NCBI GenBank assembly: GCA_963723205.1
Contig: CAVRQC010000002.1
Span: 15,292 to 79,291, forward strand
Length of the DNA stretch: 64,000 nt
From: CAVQBP01 sp963723205
GTDB taxonomy: Bacteria > Bacteroidota > Ignavibacteria > Ignavibacteriales > Ignavibacteriaceae
Direction: 5' to 3'
Position numbers and translations under genes: made by a program
Notes under the pieces: generated by a model
The model's database searches: none
The model's input: the letters and a program-made list of their open reading frames with translations, nothing else
Told to the model about the DNA's origin: nothing
Part shown: positions 17,835 through 26,847 of the stretch, piece by piece
Layout: each line of letters opens with the position of its first letter
Numbering within the stretch: the first letter of the stretch is position 1

Positions 17835-20228
17835 CTATCCCATCACAGCAATTACTTCATTCTTATCTTTCATCTTCTCCACTGGAATTAAATTACCTGC
17901 TGTTTCTTCCCCATTAATAATCAATTTAGTAATTCCTCTTTGCTTTCTATTTTCATTTTTAATTAAAATATTAAAATCCTTACTTCTGAATCTTCTTGAA
18001 ATTTTTATTTCCTTCCAGTCGTAAGGGATACACGGCTCTATTCTTAAGCCATTATAATTAGGTTGAATTCCAAGAATATATTGAGCTGCAGTATAATATG
18101 CCCAGGAAGCAGTTCCGCTAAGCCATGGCAGACGCGAAGCTCCGTAACGTGGACTGTAAATACTATTTGTAAACTGAGCATAAACATAAGGTTCAGTTTG
18201 TCTTACTTCAGCTTTTGCGTTATATGCAGAAGGCATAAATTTTCTAAAATATTCATAAGCTCTGTTACCATTACCAACCAGCGTTTCAGCAATTACAACC
18301 CAGCTTTGTGTATGCTGGAATATTGAAGCGTTTTCTTTCATACCCTTATTAAATAATCTTGATTTGATTACTTTCGGATCTGTTTTTTCTACAGCCGGAT
18401 CATTTATCATCAAACCATAGGCAGTTGAAAGACGTTTATTAACGATATCCAGTAATTTCTTTGATTTATCCTCTGAAGTATGCTCACTTATAATTGCCCA
18501 AGGCTGCGGTTCAAGAAAAATTGAAGCTTCATCATTTTCTTTTGAACCGAATTTTAATCCGTCTGCTCTATAAGCACGCAAGTACCAATCACCATCCCAA
18601 GCATATTTTTCAAGATTTTCATCCAGCTTTTCTAAATGTTGTTCGGCCCATTTTATTTCTTCCGGTTTATTTAAAATACCAGCGATTTCGATATATGTTT
18701 TTAATGCATATCTTAGTTGAAAAGCAACAAAAATTGTCTCACCATCAAAACCTAAAACCAGACAATCATTCCAGTCGGCAGATAATCCGCAAGGAAAACC
18801 ATGCTGACCTGAATGATTTAAATTGAACTGGATAGCTTTTTTTAAATGGCCAAATACAGTTTCTTCACCTTGATCAGCATATGGGAGAACTTTATTGTAA
18901 AAAGATATATCTCCTATTTCTTTAACAAAAGCAGGAATTGTATTAAATAGCCACATACAATCGTCAGACCTGTATACCGTTTCATCAGGTATAGGTTCAC
19001 GGCCAGGCTTATGAGCAAAAGGTTTTACTACCGGCATAGCTCCACCATTAGATACTTGACCTGTTATCATTAGTTCCAGTCTTTCCTTGACTTCTTCCGG
19101 AATTGAATGAATAATACCAAGCATGTCCTGAACTGTATCCCGATAACCTAGTCCATCCCTTTCACCCGAATATATTAAACTGGCGGCACGGGACCAGGCA
19201 AAGGTCATTAAATTATTATATGGATTCCAAACATTAAACATGCTGTTAAATTCTTTATCAGGAGTTTCAGCTTTTAGCCCTTCGATTTTTGAATGCCAGT
19301 ATCTTTTCAGCTTATCAAATTCTTCCTCAACCAGTTTAGGATTTCCTAATTCCTGAATTGCTTTTTTTCCTTCAGCTCCCGCTGAGCCAATTCCCATTAT
19401 GACAATTAATTCTTTTGTTTCACCTGGCTTAATTTCTAAATCTACCTGTAGGGTACCGCAGCCGTTATCTCCTACTGCAATCGAGTTTTTGCATTTGCCT
19501 TCTTCAACAACAATCGGGTTTGCATAGGAACGGTATGAACCTAAGAATATATCCCGATCAGTATCAAATCCTTTAATCTCAGCGCCAGTAACAGCCAGAA
19601 ATGTATGACGTCCCTGACCGTCATCTTCAAAATCATCAGGCATGGAAGGCATATAAACATTAGTACCGTGATCAATTATATTATTAACTATATCCATTTT
19701 GATGATATATTGAGAATACTGCAGATTGTTCAGATCCTGCGATAGTTTCCAATTGTTTGTGTATTCGACAAAAGTGAATATGCTGAGATTCCTTTTTACT
19801 TTTCCAATATTAGTAATCTTAAGATCCCAGATTTCATCTGTATGATTTAACGGAACGAAATAGAGTGTTTCGGTTTTAATATCTGAATATTCCGAAGAAA
19901 TTTTTGTATAAGCAGTTCCATGCCTGCACTCTGATTTGTATTCTTTTACTGATTTACCTACCGGTTGCCAGCTTGCTGACCAGTAGTCACGACTCTCTTT
20001 ATCATGAATATATAAATACCTTCCAGGTTGATCTATTGGAATTGAATTGAAGAGCATTCTCATAAAGCGGCCTTGTGCAGCAGATTTATAAAAACTGTAG
20101 CCGCCTGCATTATTGGTAATTATAGCACCGTACTCAGTTGATCCCAGGTAATTACTCCAGGATCGCGGTGTATCGGGCCTTTCGATAACATACTCTTTGT
20201 TTTCATCGTCAAAATATCCGTATTGCAA
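17835..20228 (-). CDS. GH94 cellobiose phosphorylase
   Basis: Cytoplasmic enzyme splitting cellobiose (or a close beta-glucoside) with phosphate into glucose 1-phosphate and glucose. It is 797 aa with no signal peptide. It opens MQYGYFDDENKEYVIERPDTP as cellobiose phosphorylases do, and the catalytic acid is D488 in SADWNDCL. The start is TTG at 20228 with a strong AAAGGAGGG site 6 bp upstream; no ATG is available in the right place. Its leader begins immediately beyond the left end of the inserted four-helix cassette, so before insertion it would have followed GH130 directly. Cellodextrin or laminaribiose specificity cannot be excluded. Confidence 0.93.
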   Translation of the reverse strand: MQYGYFDDENKEYVIERPDTPRSWSNYLGSTEYGAIITNNAGGYSFYKSAAQGRFMRMLFNSIPIDQPGRYLYIHDKESRDYWSASWQPVGKSVKEYKSECRHGTAYTKISSEYSDIKTETLYFVPLNHTDEIWDLKITNIGKVKRNLSIFTFVEYTNNWKLSQDLNNLQYSQYIIKMDIVNNIIDHGTNVYMPSMPDDFEDDGQGRHTFLAVTGAEIKGFDTDRDIFLGSYRSYANPIVVEEGKCKNSIAVGDNGCGTLQVDLEIKPGETKELIVIMGIGSAGAEGKKAIQELGNPKLVEEEFDKLKRYWHSKIEGLKAETPDKEFNSMFNVWNPYNNLMTFAWSRAASLIYSGERDGLGYRDTVQDMLGIIHSIPEEVKERLELMITGQVSNGGAMPVVKPFAHKPGREPIPDETVYRSDDCMWLFNTIPAFVKEIGDISFYNKVLPYADQGEETVFGHLKKAIQFNLNHSGQHGFPCGLSADWNDCLVLGFDGETIFVAFQLRYALKTYIEIAGILNKPEEIKWAEQHLEKLDENLEKYAWDGDWYLRAYRADGLKFGSKENDEASIFLEPQPWAIISEHTSEDKSKKLLDIVNKRLSTAYGLMINDPAVEKTDPKVIKSRLFNKGMKENASIFQHTQSWVVIAETLVGNGNRAYEYFRKFMPSAYNAKAEVRQTEPYVYAQFTNSIYSPRYGASRLPWLSGTASWAYYTAAQYILGIQPNYNGLRIEPCIPYDWKEIKISRRFRSKDFNILIKNENRKQRGITKLIINGEETAGNLIPVEKMKDKNEVIAVMG

Positions 20229-20247
20229 GGTATCCCTCCTTTATTGC

Positions 20248-20260
20248 TAATTTCGGATTT
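20248..20260 (+). repeat. Left terminal inverted repeat of cassette
   Basis: TAATTTCGGATTT, perfect 13-bp match to the reverse complement of 20743-20755. CGGATTTC (20254-20261) can also pair with GAAATCCG at 20292-20299 to form a local hairpin. Confidence 0.75.
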
Positions 20261-20312
20261 CGGATTAATAAAATATAATTTTGTGAAAATTGAAATCCGT
20301 TATCAAAAATAT

Positions 20313-20672
20313 TTATTTGTTTTTTCTTTGTTTAGCAGTTTTTGCTGATGAAGTAAATATAGCAGTTAATTCATTAGCTTCATTTAAAAGGTCTTGTAAT
20401 CTTGGTTTTCTAATAATGCTCGATTCTGAAATTAATTCTAACCAATGGGTCGATTCATCTGCTTCTTCTTCAACAATTTGTATTTTGTAAATAAAATCAG
20501 CATTTGGTTTTGTCCTGCAAACAGCTCTATAATTTGCTCCAGCAGATGTTCCAGCTCTTAAACACTGACCTCCAAGAACCAGCCCCTTTTTGGAGTTTGA
20601 AAGTTCTTCATATAATTTTATCACTCTCAAAGCAAATTTTTTAGTTCTATCTTTAAGTTCATTTGGAGCCAT
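20313..20672 (-). CDS. Four-helix-bundle protein (S23/IVS family)
   Basis: 119-aa member of the family first known from proteins encoded in 23S rRNA intervening sequences and related to the Avd subunit of diversity-generating retroelements. Recognisable blocks are LKDRTKKFALRVIKLYEEL, GGQCLRAGTSAGANYRAV, FIYKIQIVEEEADESTHWLE and the basic tail. The ATG at 20672 has AGGGGG 6 bp upstream and is preferred over the TTG one codon earlier. Function is unknown; nucleic-acid binding is inferred for the family. It is the only gene inside the inverted-repeat cassette, and its neighbours on both sides are metabolic. Confidence 0.9.
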   Translation of the reverse strand: MAPNELKDRTKKFALRVIKLYEELSNSKKGLVLGGQCLRAGTSAGANYRAVCRTKPNADFIYKIQIVEEEADESTHWLELISESSIIRKPRLQDLLNEANELTAIFTSSAKTAKQRKNK

Positions 20673-20742
20673 CAAATCCCCCTATATTATTTTGAATTTA
20701 GAAAAAAAGATTTACTCCCGATTATCAGCAATTCGAAATCCA

Positions 20743-20755
20743 AAATCCGAAATTA
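20743..20755 (-). repeat. Right terminal inverted repeat of cassette
   Basis: AAATCCGAAATTA, exact inverse of 20248-20260. Its last three bases are the complement of the GH130 stop codon. Confidence 0.75.
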
Positions 20756-21748
20756 CAACGGTTTTTCCGGATGCATCTTTATATAATCAATTAATTCATC
20801 AACCTGGGCAAAGGCTAATGCAGAACAAGTATCTGCGGCGCCGTAAAAAATTGCTATTCTCCCTGTCTCTGAATCATGTAAAGTTGCACAAGGGAAAGTA
20901 ACATTGGCAACAAATCCAATTGTTTCATAAGGTGCTTCAGGAGTCAAAATATAATCTTCACTATTAGCAATAATTTTTGAAGGATCATTTATATCCAAAA
21001 GGGCGGCACCAATGCTATATATATAACCGCTGCAAGTTGTACAAACACCGTGATAAATTAATAACCAACCTTCAGTTGTTTCAATCGGAACTGGTCCTGC
21101 ACCGAGCTTTGTGTTCTTCCACCAATAATGACTTGTTTTCATTACCAATCTATGTTTTCCCCAATATGTTAAGTCGGGACTTTGACTCAAATAGATATCT
21201 CCAAAGGGAGTATGCCCGTTATCGCTCGGACGGTTAAGTAAGATAAAATTTCCATTTATTTTTCTTGGAAATAAAACACCGTTCCTGTTAAACGGAAGGA
21301 ATGCATTTTCTAACTGTACAAAAGTTTTAAAATCTTTTGTCTTTGCTATGCCCACCGTAGGCCCATTGAAATAATTACACCACGTTATATAATAAGCCTC
21401 TTCAATTTTGACTAACCTCGGGTCATATCCATAAAGGATAGGTTTTGCAGGTTTACCATCTTCATTAACGAATTTGATAATTTCTTCTTCAATTTCCCAA
21501 TGAATAGCGTCTTTACTTTTACCAAGATGCAATTGCGGATATCCATTTTTATGATCTGCCCTGAATATGCCGATAAAATCTCCATTGTAAGGAACAATAG
21601 CACTATTAAAAATTCTTGAAGAATCTTTTAAAGCTTCTCTTCCTATAACAGGGTTATTATCATACCTCCAGACAATTCCTGAATAACCTTTTGGTTTTTC
21701 CTGCCATGGAATATTTTTAAAAGATTCTCCTATGATAGTTTTTTTCAT
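20753..21748 (-). CDS. GH130 beta-mannoside phosphorylase
   Basis: Cytoplasmic five-bladed propeller phosphorylase that releases mannose 1-phosphate from beta-1,4-mannosides. From the ATG at 21748 (GGAAAGGAT upstream; the longer TTG start is rejected) it is 331 aa. The proposed catalytic acid is D109 in LYGYDPRL; phosphate-contacting Arg/His residues fit RPSDNGHTPFGD and YHGVCTTCSGYIYS. Length and the FPCATL...YYGAADT-like end favour subfamily GH130_2 (mannooligosaccharide or mannosyl-GlcNAc phosphorylase) over the longer mannosyl-glucose phosphorylase, but substrate is not certain. It lies between the symporter and GH94. Confidence 0.9.
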   Translation of the reverse strand: MKKTIIGESFKNIPWQEKPKGYSGIVWRYDNNPVIGREALKDSSRIFNSAIVPYNGDFIGIFRADHKNGYPQLHLGKSKDAIHWEIEEEIIKFVNEDGKPAKPILYGYDPRLVKIEEAYYITWCNYFNGPTVGIAKTKDFKTFVQLENAFLPFNRNGVLFPRKINGNFILLNRPSDNGHTPFGDIYLSQSPDLTYWGKHRLVMKTSHYWWKNTKLGAGPVPIETTEGWLLIYHGVCTTCSGYIYSIGAALLDINDPSKIIANSEDYILTPEAPYETIGFVANVTFPCATLHDSETGRIAIFYGAADTCSALAFAQVDELIDYIKMHPEKPL

Positions 21749-21843
21749 TTTATCCTTTCCCAATGATTTTATTACTCTTTAAATGAAAATTAATGAGTAC
21801 AATTAAAATCTTGAAACCATTACTAATTCAACATACTATAAAC

Positions 21844-23268
21844 TCAAGCTGTAGCAGGAGCTTCCTCACTACCTTCTTGTCTTCTCCGTTCAAGTTCCTT
21901 AACAATCTCATCAACGCGTTCCTCATTTAACGGATATAATAATAAAAGTATCATTGATACTACTCCAAATGCTGCAGGGATCAAACTAAAGAGAAGAAGT
22001 AATCCTTTCAGGCTATCCGGGGATTGGACTTCATTTGGTACAAATCCAACCTGAGACATAAGATTTAAGGCAACAAATGCTCCGAATGCCCATCCAAATT
22101 TCTGCGACATAGTTGATGCAGAAAATACTAAACCAGTGGTTCTGCGCCCGCGTTTCCATTCACCATAGTCTGCTGTATCAGCATACATAGCCCAGAGAAG
22201 AACACTTAATGGTCCGCCTGATAATGATCCTGTAATTTGAAACAAGAAAATTAATCCCAATTGGTTTGGGCCCAAGAAATAAAATATAGCAGTGCTGAAT
22301 ATGGCAATTACAAACAAAATTACGAAAGCTTTTTTCTTACCTACTAATTTAGCAAACCAGCTGACAGCAAAAACACCGAGTAAAGAAGATATTTGACCTA
22401 CTGTATTAAATGCGGATGTAATTGTTTCAAAATCATAAGTATCTTTTCCAAAGAAAGGCAAAGAGACTGTTTTCGTTCCTATTACATATTTAAAATAATG
22501 CACAGTTACACTGCTTCTTATTGCAACAAAAAGAATAAAAGTAATAGTTGTTGCCAAAAGTATTAACCATGGCTTATTGGTGAACAATTCGTAAAGATCT
22601 TTTTTAACTGAAGATTTTTGAGTTTTGGGAGGCTGAACACGTTCACGGGTACCCTGGAAGGCTACCAGAAAAAAGATTACTGCTAAAATACCGTAGACAA
22701 CAAAGGATAATTGCCATCCTTTGGCAGGATTATCACCTCCAAGCGCTTTTGTAAGTGGAAGAAGAGTAGCAGAAACTATAATACCTGCAGAGAAAGCAAA
22801 TATGAATTTAAATGAGGAAACAGAAGTCCGTTCATTTGAATCACCGGTAATCACTCCCAACAATGCTGTATAAGGAATATTAATTCCTGTATACAGCATC
22901 ATGATTAAAATGAAAGTAACATAGGCCCAAATAAGTTTACCTTGCGGTCCGAAATCAGGGACAGTAAACGTTAATACACCTACCACAGCAAAAGGCACAC
23001 ACAACCATAACAAATAGGGCCGGAAATGTCCCCATCTTGTTTTTGTACGATCGGCAATCATTCCCATCACTGGATCATTAATACCGTCCCACAGACGACT
23101 AACTACAAACAAAGTAGCAGCGGCACCGGCAGGAATTAAAAATACATCTGTGTAGAAATATGTAAGATAAAGCATAAAAGTCTGCCAGTACAATACAGAC
23201 GCAAGATCTCCAAAACCATAAAAAAACTTTTCTTTAAATGGTAATTTTTGGACTACTGTTTCGCTCAT
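21844..23268 (-). CDS. GPH-family oligosaccharide:cation symporter
   Basis: Major-facilitator protein of the glycoside-pentoside-hexuronide group, 474 aa with about twelve helices. It begins LPFKEKFFYGFGDLASVLYW, has the family signature DGINDPVMGMIADRTKTRWGHFRPY (given here only as landmark: WDGINDPVMG then RTKTRWGHFRPY, around 57-83) and the C-half block LLWAMYADTADYGEWKRG. These proteins import disaccharides with Na+ or H+. First gene of the minus-strand run with GH130, cassette, GH94 and GH9, so it most likely imports cello- or manno-oligosaccharides for phosphorolysis. Confidence 0.92.
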   Translation of the reverse strand: MSETVVQKLPFKEKFFYGFGDLASVLYWQTFMLYLTYFYTDVFLIPAGAAATLFVVSRLWDGINDPVMGMIADRTKTRWGHFRPYLLWLCVPFAVVGVLTFTVPDFGPQGKLIWAYVTFILIMMLYTGINIPYTALLGVITGDSNERTSVSSFKFIFAFSAGIIVSATLLPLTKALGGDNPAKGWQLSFVVYGILAVIFFLVAFQGTRERVQPPKTQKSSVKKDLYELFTNKPWLILLATTITFILFVAIRSSVTVHYFKYVIGTKTVSLPFFGKDTYDFETITSAFNTVGQISSLLGVFAVSWFAKLVGKKKAFVILFVIAIFSTAIFYFLGPNQLGLIFLFQITGSLSGGPLSVLLWAMYADTADYGEWKRGRRTTGLVFSASTMSQKFGWAFGAFVALNLMSQVGFVPNEVQSPDSLKGLLLLFSLIPAAFGVVSMILLLLYPLNEERVDEIVKELERRRQEGSEEAPATA

Positions 23269-23622
23269 ACGACTCTCTCCATTTTTAAAAATGAAATTTA
23301 ATGACGGGTATTTGTTCCCCTATCCTAAAAGATAAATATGAAATAATTGAATTCAATAAAATTTTAGAAAAATAAATTTATAATTATTAACTATGCTGAA
23401 AAATATTTAATGATAAGTTATCTAAACAACTTTTTGAATTGTAAATATTTATAATTGAACATTAAATCCACATCATAATTTCCAGAAAAAATCAGAGAGA
23501 ATCGATGAAACTTAGGAAATGGTTTAATTTTATTCAATTTTAATCAAGAGCAATAACTTATTAATAAATCATCAGACCTTATAATAAATCACAAGCGGAT
23601 ATTCGCTAAATAAGAAACTAAA
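23269..23622. other. Intergenic region upstream of the sugar operon
   Basis: 354 bp, strongly AT-rich, with no frame and no convincing hairpin. It separates the TolB-like gene from the symporter and should contain the promoter for the symporter-GH130-GH94-GH9 run. Confidence 0.45.
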
Positions 23623-25125
23623 TTATTGATTAACCAATCTATAACTAACAAATGCTAAATTCTGGCTATCCGGAGACCATGAAGGAACATTTATAGTTCC
23701 CTGCCCCCCAAATAGCTTAGCCAATACCTGAATTTCACCACCTTCGGCAGGCAACATTCTGAGCATTACATCTTTATTCGGCGGATGTCCCTGAACATCC
23801 TTCTCATAAGAAAGAAAGACAATCCATTTGCCGTCCGGTGAAGGATGAGCAAACCAATTATTATATTCATCATTTGTAACCTGTTCTTGCTGACTGCCGT
23901 CAGGTTTCATACGCCAAATCTGCATACTACCGATCCTGGTGGAATTAAAATAAATATATTTTCCGTCAGGTGAATAATCAGGTCCGTCATCCAAACCTTT
24001 TGCTGTTGTTAGCCTGGTTTCCTGTCCACCTTCAGCAGAGATTGTAAAGATATCGAATTCACCATTTCGTTCTCCACAAAATGTTAAGGTTTTACCATCC
24101 GGTGACCAGCCATGCCAGTAGGAAGGACTGTTTTGAGTTATCCGCTTTGGAGTACCTCCATTAATTGGCAAAGTATAAATAATTGAATTCCCGGTTTCGG
24201 ATTGATCACTGATAACTAGCTGGGTTCCATCAGGTGAAATACCATGATCATTATTGCACTTTACTGCAAAGCCAGTATTTATTTCCTGCGGTTCGCCACC
24301 TTCAACAGGAAGTTTGAAAATGTGACCTTCACTATTAAATAAAAAATACTTTCCGTCTTTAGACCAGTTTGGAGCTTCGAAATGTTTTTCTGCCTTATAA
24401 AGCACACGTCTGTCTTTCGATTCAATATTTATTGTTTCTAATGTACTTTCCAACTTAGGACTCCCATTTGTTTCATGATTAATATTTGTAATTTTTACAT
24501 CTGAAAATATTGCTGTTTCAGAAACAGAATTATCATGTGCACAAACACCTAATCCAATGTAAAAAGGTTCGGTAAATTTAATTCTAAAAGAACCCCCTGC
24601 AGGACGAAGTGGTTCATTACCTTTAGCTACCGACATAAAAACATAATCCCCTTCTTTTTCAATTTTAAGTCTGGTTGGAGCATTAACATTTGATTGAATT
24701 TCCCTTGTAACATCCCCCTTTTTTTCCCGGTACTGCAGAGAAGTAAGCCCGATCCCATGAAGAGCAGCATCTGCATATGCTGAATTAGTATCAAGACTCT
24801 GTCGAATAATCAAACAAGTTTTTTTATGCGGATTACCCATTGTATCAGGCCATGTAATGTTGGCTGCTATAGAAATATCACCTGATGCTTTTTTCCAAAC
24901 AAAATGAAATTCATCTCCGGTAAACCACATATTGGTACCGCCGCCTGTTATAGTATAAGTTCCATTATCAGGATCAAATTTCACAGAACCGGATTTTCCA
25001 ACCTTTCCAATATCTCCCTGTGCTTCAAATATTCCTAAATTCGATTCCTGAGAATAGATGAGCTGTATTGTAAAAAGAAATATAAAAATTAAAAGAGAAA
25101 AGGATTTTTGGTAAAGACGATTCAT
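23623..25125 (-). CDS. Exported TolB-like (PD40) propeller with N-terminal lectin-like domain
   Basis: 500-aa exported protein with a 25-residue signal peptide ending near YSQ. Residues 30-210 form a concanavalin-like/DUF1349-type sandwich (TITGGGTNMWFTGDEFHFVW, FYIGLGVCAHD). Residues 235-498 carry PD40/TolB blades, each with SPDGK: GISPDGTQLV, GWSPDGKTLTF, DYSPDGKYIYF, HPSPDGKWIVF. No protease triad follows, so it is not a dipeptidyl peptidase. Its position upstream of the sugar operon suggests a role in binding or presenting polysaccharide, which is inference. Confidence 0.85.
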   Translation of the reverse strand: MNRLYQKSFSLLIFIFLFTIQLIYSQESNLGIFEAQGDIGKVGKSGSVKFDPDNGTYTITGGGTNMWFTGDEFHFVWKKASGDISIAANITWPDTMGNPHKKTCLIIRQSLDTNSAYADAALHGIGLTSLQYREKKGDVTREIQSNVNAPTRLKIEKEGDYVFMSVAKGNEPLRPAGGSFRIKFTEPFYIGLGVCAHDNSVSETAIFSDVKITNINHETNGSPKLESTLETINIESKDRRVLYKAEKHFEAPNWSKDGKYFLFNSEGHIFKLPVEGGEPQEINTGFAVKCNNDHGISPDGTQLVISDQSETGNSIIYTLPINGGTPKRITQNSPSYWHGWSPDGKTLTFCGERNGEFDIFTISAEGGQETRLTTAKGLDDGPDYSPDGKYIYFNSTRIGSMQIWRMKPDGSQQEQVTNDEYNNWFAHPSPDGKWIVFLSYEKDVQGHPPNKDVMLRMLPAEGGEIQVLAKLFGGQGTINVPSWSPDSQNLAFVSYRLVNQ

Positions 25126-25281
25126 AGAAATAACCTCCGGTCCATAAGAATGTGACTTATATGTGTAATATCAACACAATTTTATGAAAGGTTTTACAAA
25201 TTTAACTATTTTTGATTGATAATCCTCATTAAAGCATAAAAATTTTCATCAATATAATAGATTTCAATCGTTGCAAATTGA

Positions 25282-25995
25282 TTATTTATACCCTCTTTTT
25301 ATTGCTTCAGAAATTATTCCTTTGGTAGCAGTTGCACCAACTCTGGTAACTCCTATTTCTTTTACCCTTAAAAGATCATCTAGCGTTCTTATTCCTCCTG
25401 CAGCTTTAACCTGAATGCCGGGTAAACATTTGTCTCTCATCAGTTTTAAATCATGATCCGTTGCACCATTGTATGAATATTTTCCATCCGGCTGTTTAAT
25501 AAAGCCGTAGCCCGTTGAAGTTTTTACAAATGCAACCTTATTTTCATTACATATTTCACAGAGTCTTATTTTGAATTTATCATCTGTATAATAGTCATTT
25601 TCAAAAATAACTTTTGATACAGCATTATTTGAAATCACAACTTCATTGACTAGTCTGATTTCATTTGAAATATAATTCCAATCTTCACTCAGAACTTTTC
25701 CTATATTAATTACAAAATCAATTTCAACCGCACCATCCTTACAAGCTGCCTCTGTTTCTCTAATTTTTTGCGACACGGTATTACTACCATGAGGGAAACC
25801 GATAACCGTACAGACTTTAACAGAACTGCCTTCCAATATTTCCTTGGCCATTGTTGCAGCATAAGGTTTGATACAGACAGTTGCGACATTTAATTCTTTT
25901 GCAGCAATGCATTCTGAATACAAATATTCATCAGTAAACGTCGGGTGAAGCAATGAATGATCAATCATTTTGGATATTGAAGTTAGACTATTCAA
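25282..25995 (-). CDS. deoC: Deoxyribose-phosphate aldolase
   Basis: Cleaves 2-deoxyribose 5-phosphate to glyceraldehyde 3-phosphate and acetaldehyde; cytoplasmic class I aldolase of 237 aa. The Schiff-base Lys is K158 in FVKTSTGYGF; the proton relay has D93 in EIDFVINIG and K197 in VKAAGGIRT. IDHSLLHPTFT at the N-terminus is also typical. AGGTCC lies upstream of the ATG at 25995. It stands alone, without a nucleoside phosphorylase beside it. Confidence 0.96.
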   Translation of the reverse strand: MNSLTSISKMIDHSLLHPTFTDEYLYSECIAAKELNVATVCIKPYAATMAKEILEGSSVKVCTVIGFPHGSNTVSQKIRETEAACKDGAVEIDFVINIGKVLSEDWNYISNEIRLVNEVVISNNAVSKVIFENDYYTDDKFKIRLCEICNENKVAFVKTSTGYGFIKQPDGKYSYNGATDHDLKLMRDKCLPGIQVKAAGGIRTLDDLLRVKEIGVTRVGATATKGIISEAIKRGYK

Positions 25996-26225
25996 TTTAG
26001 GACCTCTTTTTTGATTTAATATTTTTTACTGGAATAAAAATCCATCAATTTAATAATTTATTCCAGGATAGTTAAATATTTAAAGTTCTAATAAATAAAA
26101 CTATAATTTTATTTTATAGAACTCAATGAGGATGAAATAATTTTATTCTCAAAGGCTAGATTAGAATTTGGAAAATACAGAGGTGAAAGTTTACTTGTAA
26201 GATAATATTTTTTATTTAATGATGC

Positions 26226-26624
26226 TTAATTGTGCATATCAGTATTCTTATTATTAATTCTGTCAATCGCAGCTTTAATCCTATTGAAAGTAAGCTCGGG
26301 ATCAATCGGTTTTAAAATATAATCTGAAATTCCCAATTGAATCATCTGTTGTACAATATCACTCTCATCAGTAGCAGTAATAACTAAAACCTGGATATCT
26401 TTATATTTTTCTTCTTTTCTAAGATTCCTCAAAAAACTAAGTCCATCCATAACAGGCATCATATTATCAAGTAAAATTATATCCGGCATATTGTTTTCAA
26501 GTACACTTAAACCCTCTTTCCCATTAACTGCTTCGAACCGAGTTATATCAAACTTATTTATTAATACTCGTTTAAGGATTGCTCTAATAGTATCATCATC
26601 TTCTATAATTAATGCTTTACTCAT
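26226..26624 (-). CDS. CheY-like single-domain response regulator
   Basis: 132-aa stand-alone receiver. All key residues are present: acidic pocket EDDD (8-11), phospho-acceptor D53 in ILLDNMMPVMDG, Thr in VLVITATDE (near 82) and Lys in YILKPID (near 105). There is no output domain. Unlike the receiver at 6622-7014 it should be fully phosphorylatable. No histidine kinase or motility gene is adjacent, so its partner is unknown. Confidence 0.92.
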   Translation of the reverse strand: MSKALIIEDDDTIRAILKRVLINKFDITRFEAVNGKEGLSVLENNMPDIILLDNMMPVMDGLSFLRNLRKEEKYKDIQVLVITATDESDIVQQMIQLGISDYILKPIDPELTFNRIKAAIDRINNKNTDMHN

Positions 26625-26744
26625 TTTAATACATTTAAAACAAAATTAACTTAAAAAAGTACATTGAGAATTATTTAATTGCTTAAAAACGGTGAAATTA
26701 AATAAATCATTTCTATTCATACACCGGGAAGATAATTTTAGGGG

Positions 26745-26772
26745 AAAAAGAGAGAGCAAAGTTTACTCTCTC
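26745..26772 (-). terminator. Terminator downstream of ilvE
   Basis: Read on the minus strand, GAGAGAG, a 9-base loop TAAACTTTG, CTCTCTC and then TTTTT: a 7-bp stem with a U tract, about 75 bp after the ilvE stop. Confidence 0.75.
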
Positions 26773-26847
26773 CTCTCAAATAAATAAATAGGCTGGTTAA
26801 ATTATTGAAAATTGCTTTATAATTAATTTCCCGATTACGGGATTTGA

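Larger units (their letters stand above)
20248..20755. mobile_element. 508-bp four-helix-bundle cassette with terminal inverted repeats
   Basis: TAATTTCGGATTT at 20248-20260 and its exact reverse complement AAATCCGAAATTA at 20743-20755 bracket a single gene for a four-helix-bundle protein. Each end has a second, related copy just inside (CGGATT at 20261-20266; AATTCGAAATCC at 20730-20741). The right end coincides with the TAA stop of GH130 (20753-20755), and the left end stops just before the GH94 ribosome-binding site, so the element looks cleanly inserted in the operon. There is no transposase; movement would need an outside enzyme or recombination. No clear target-site duplication is visible. 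Confidence 0.7.
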
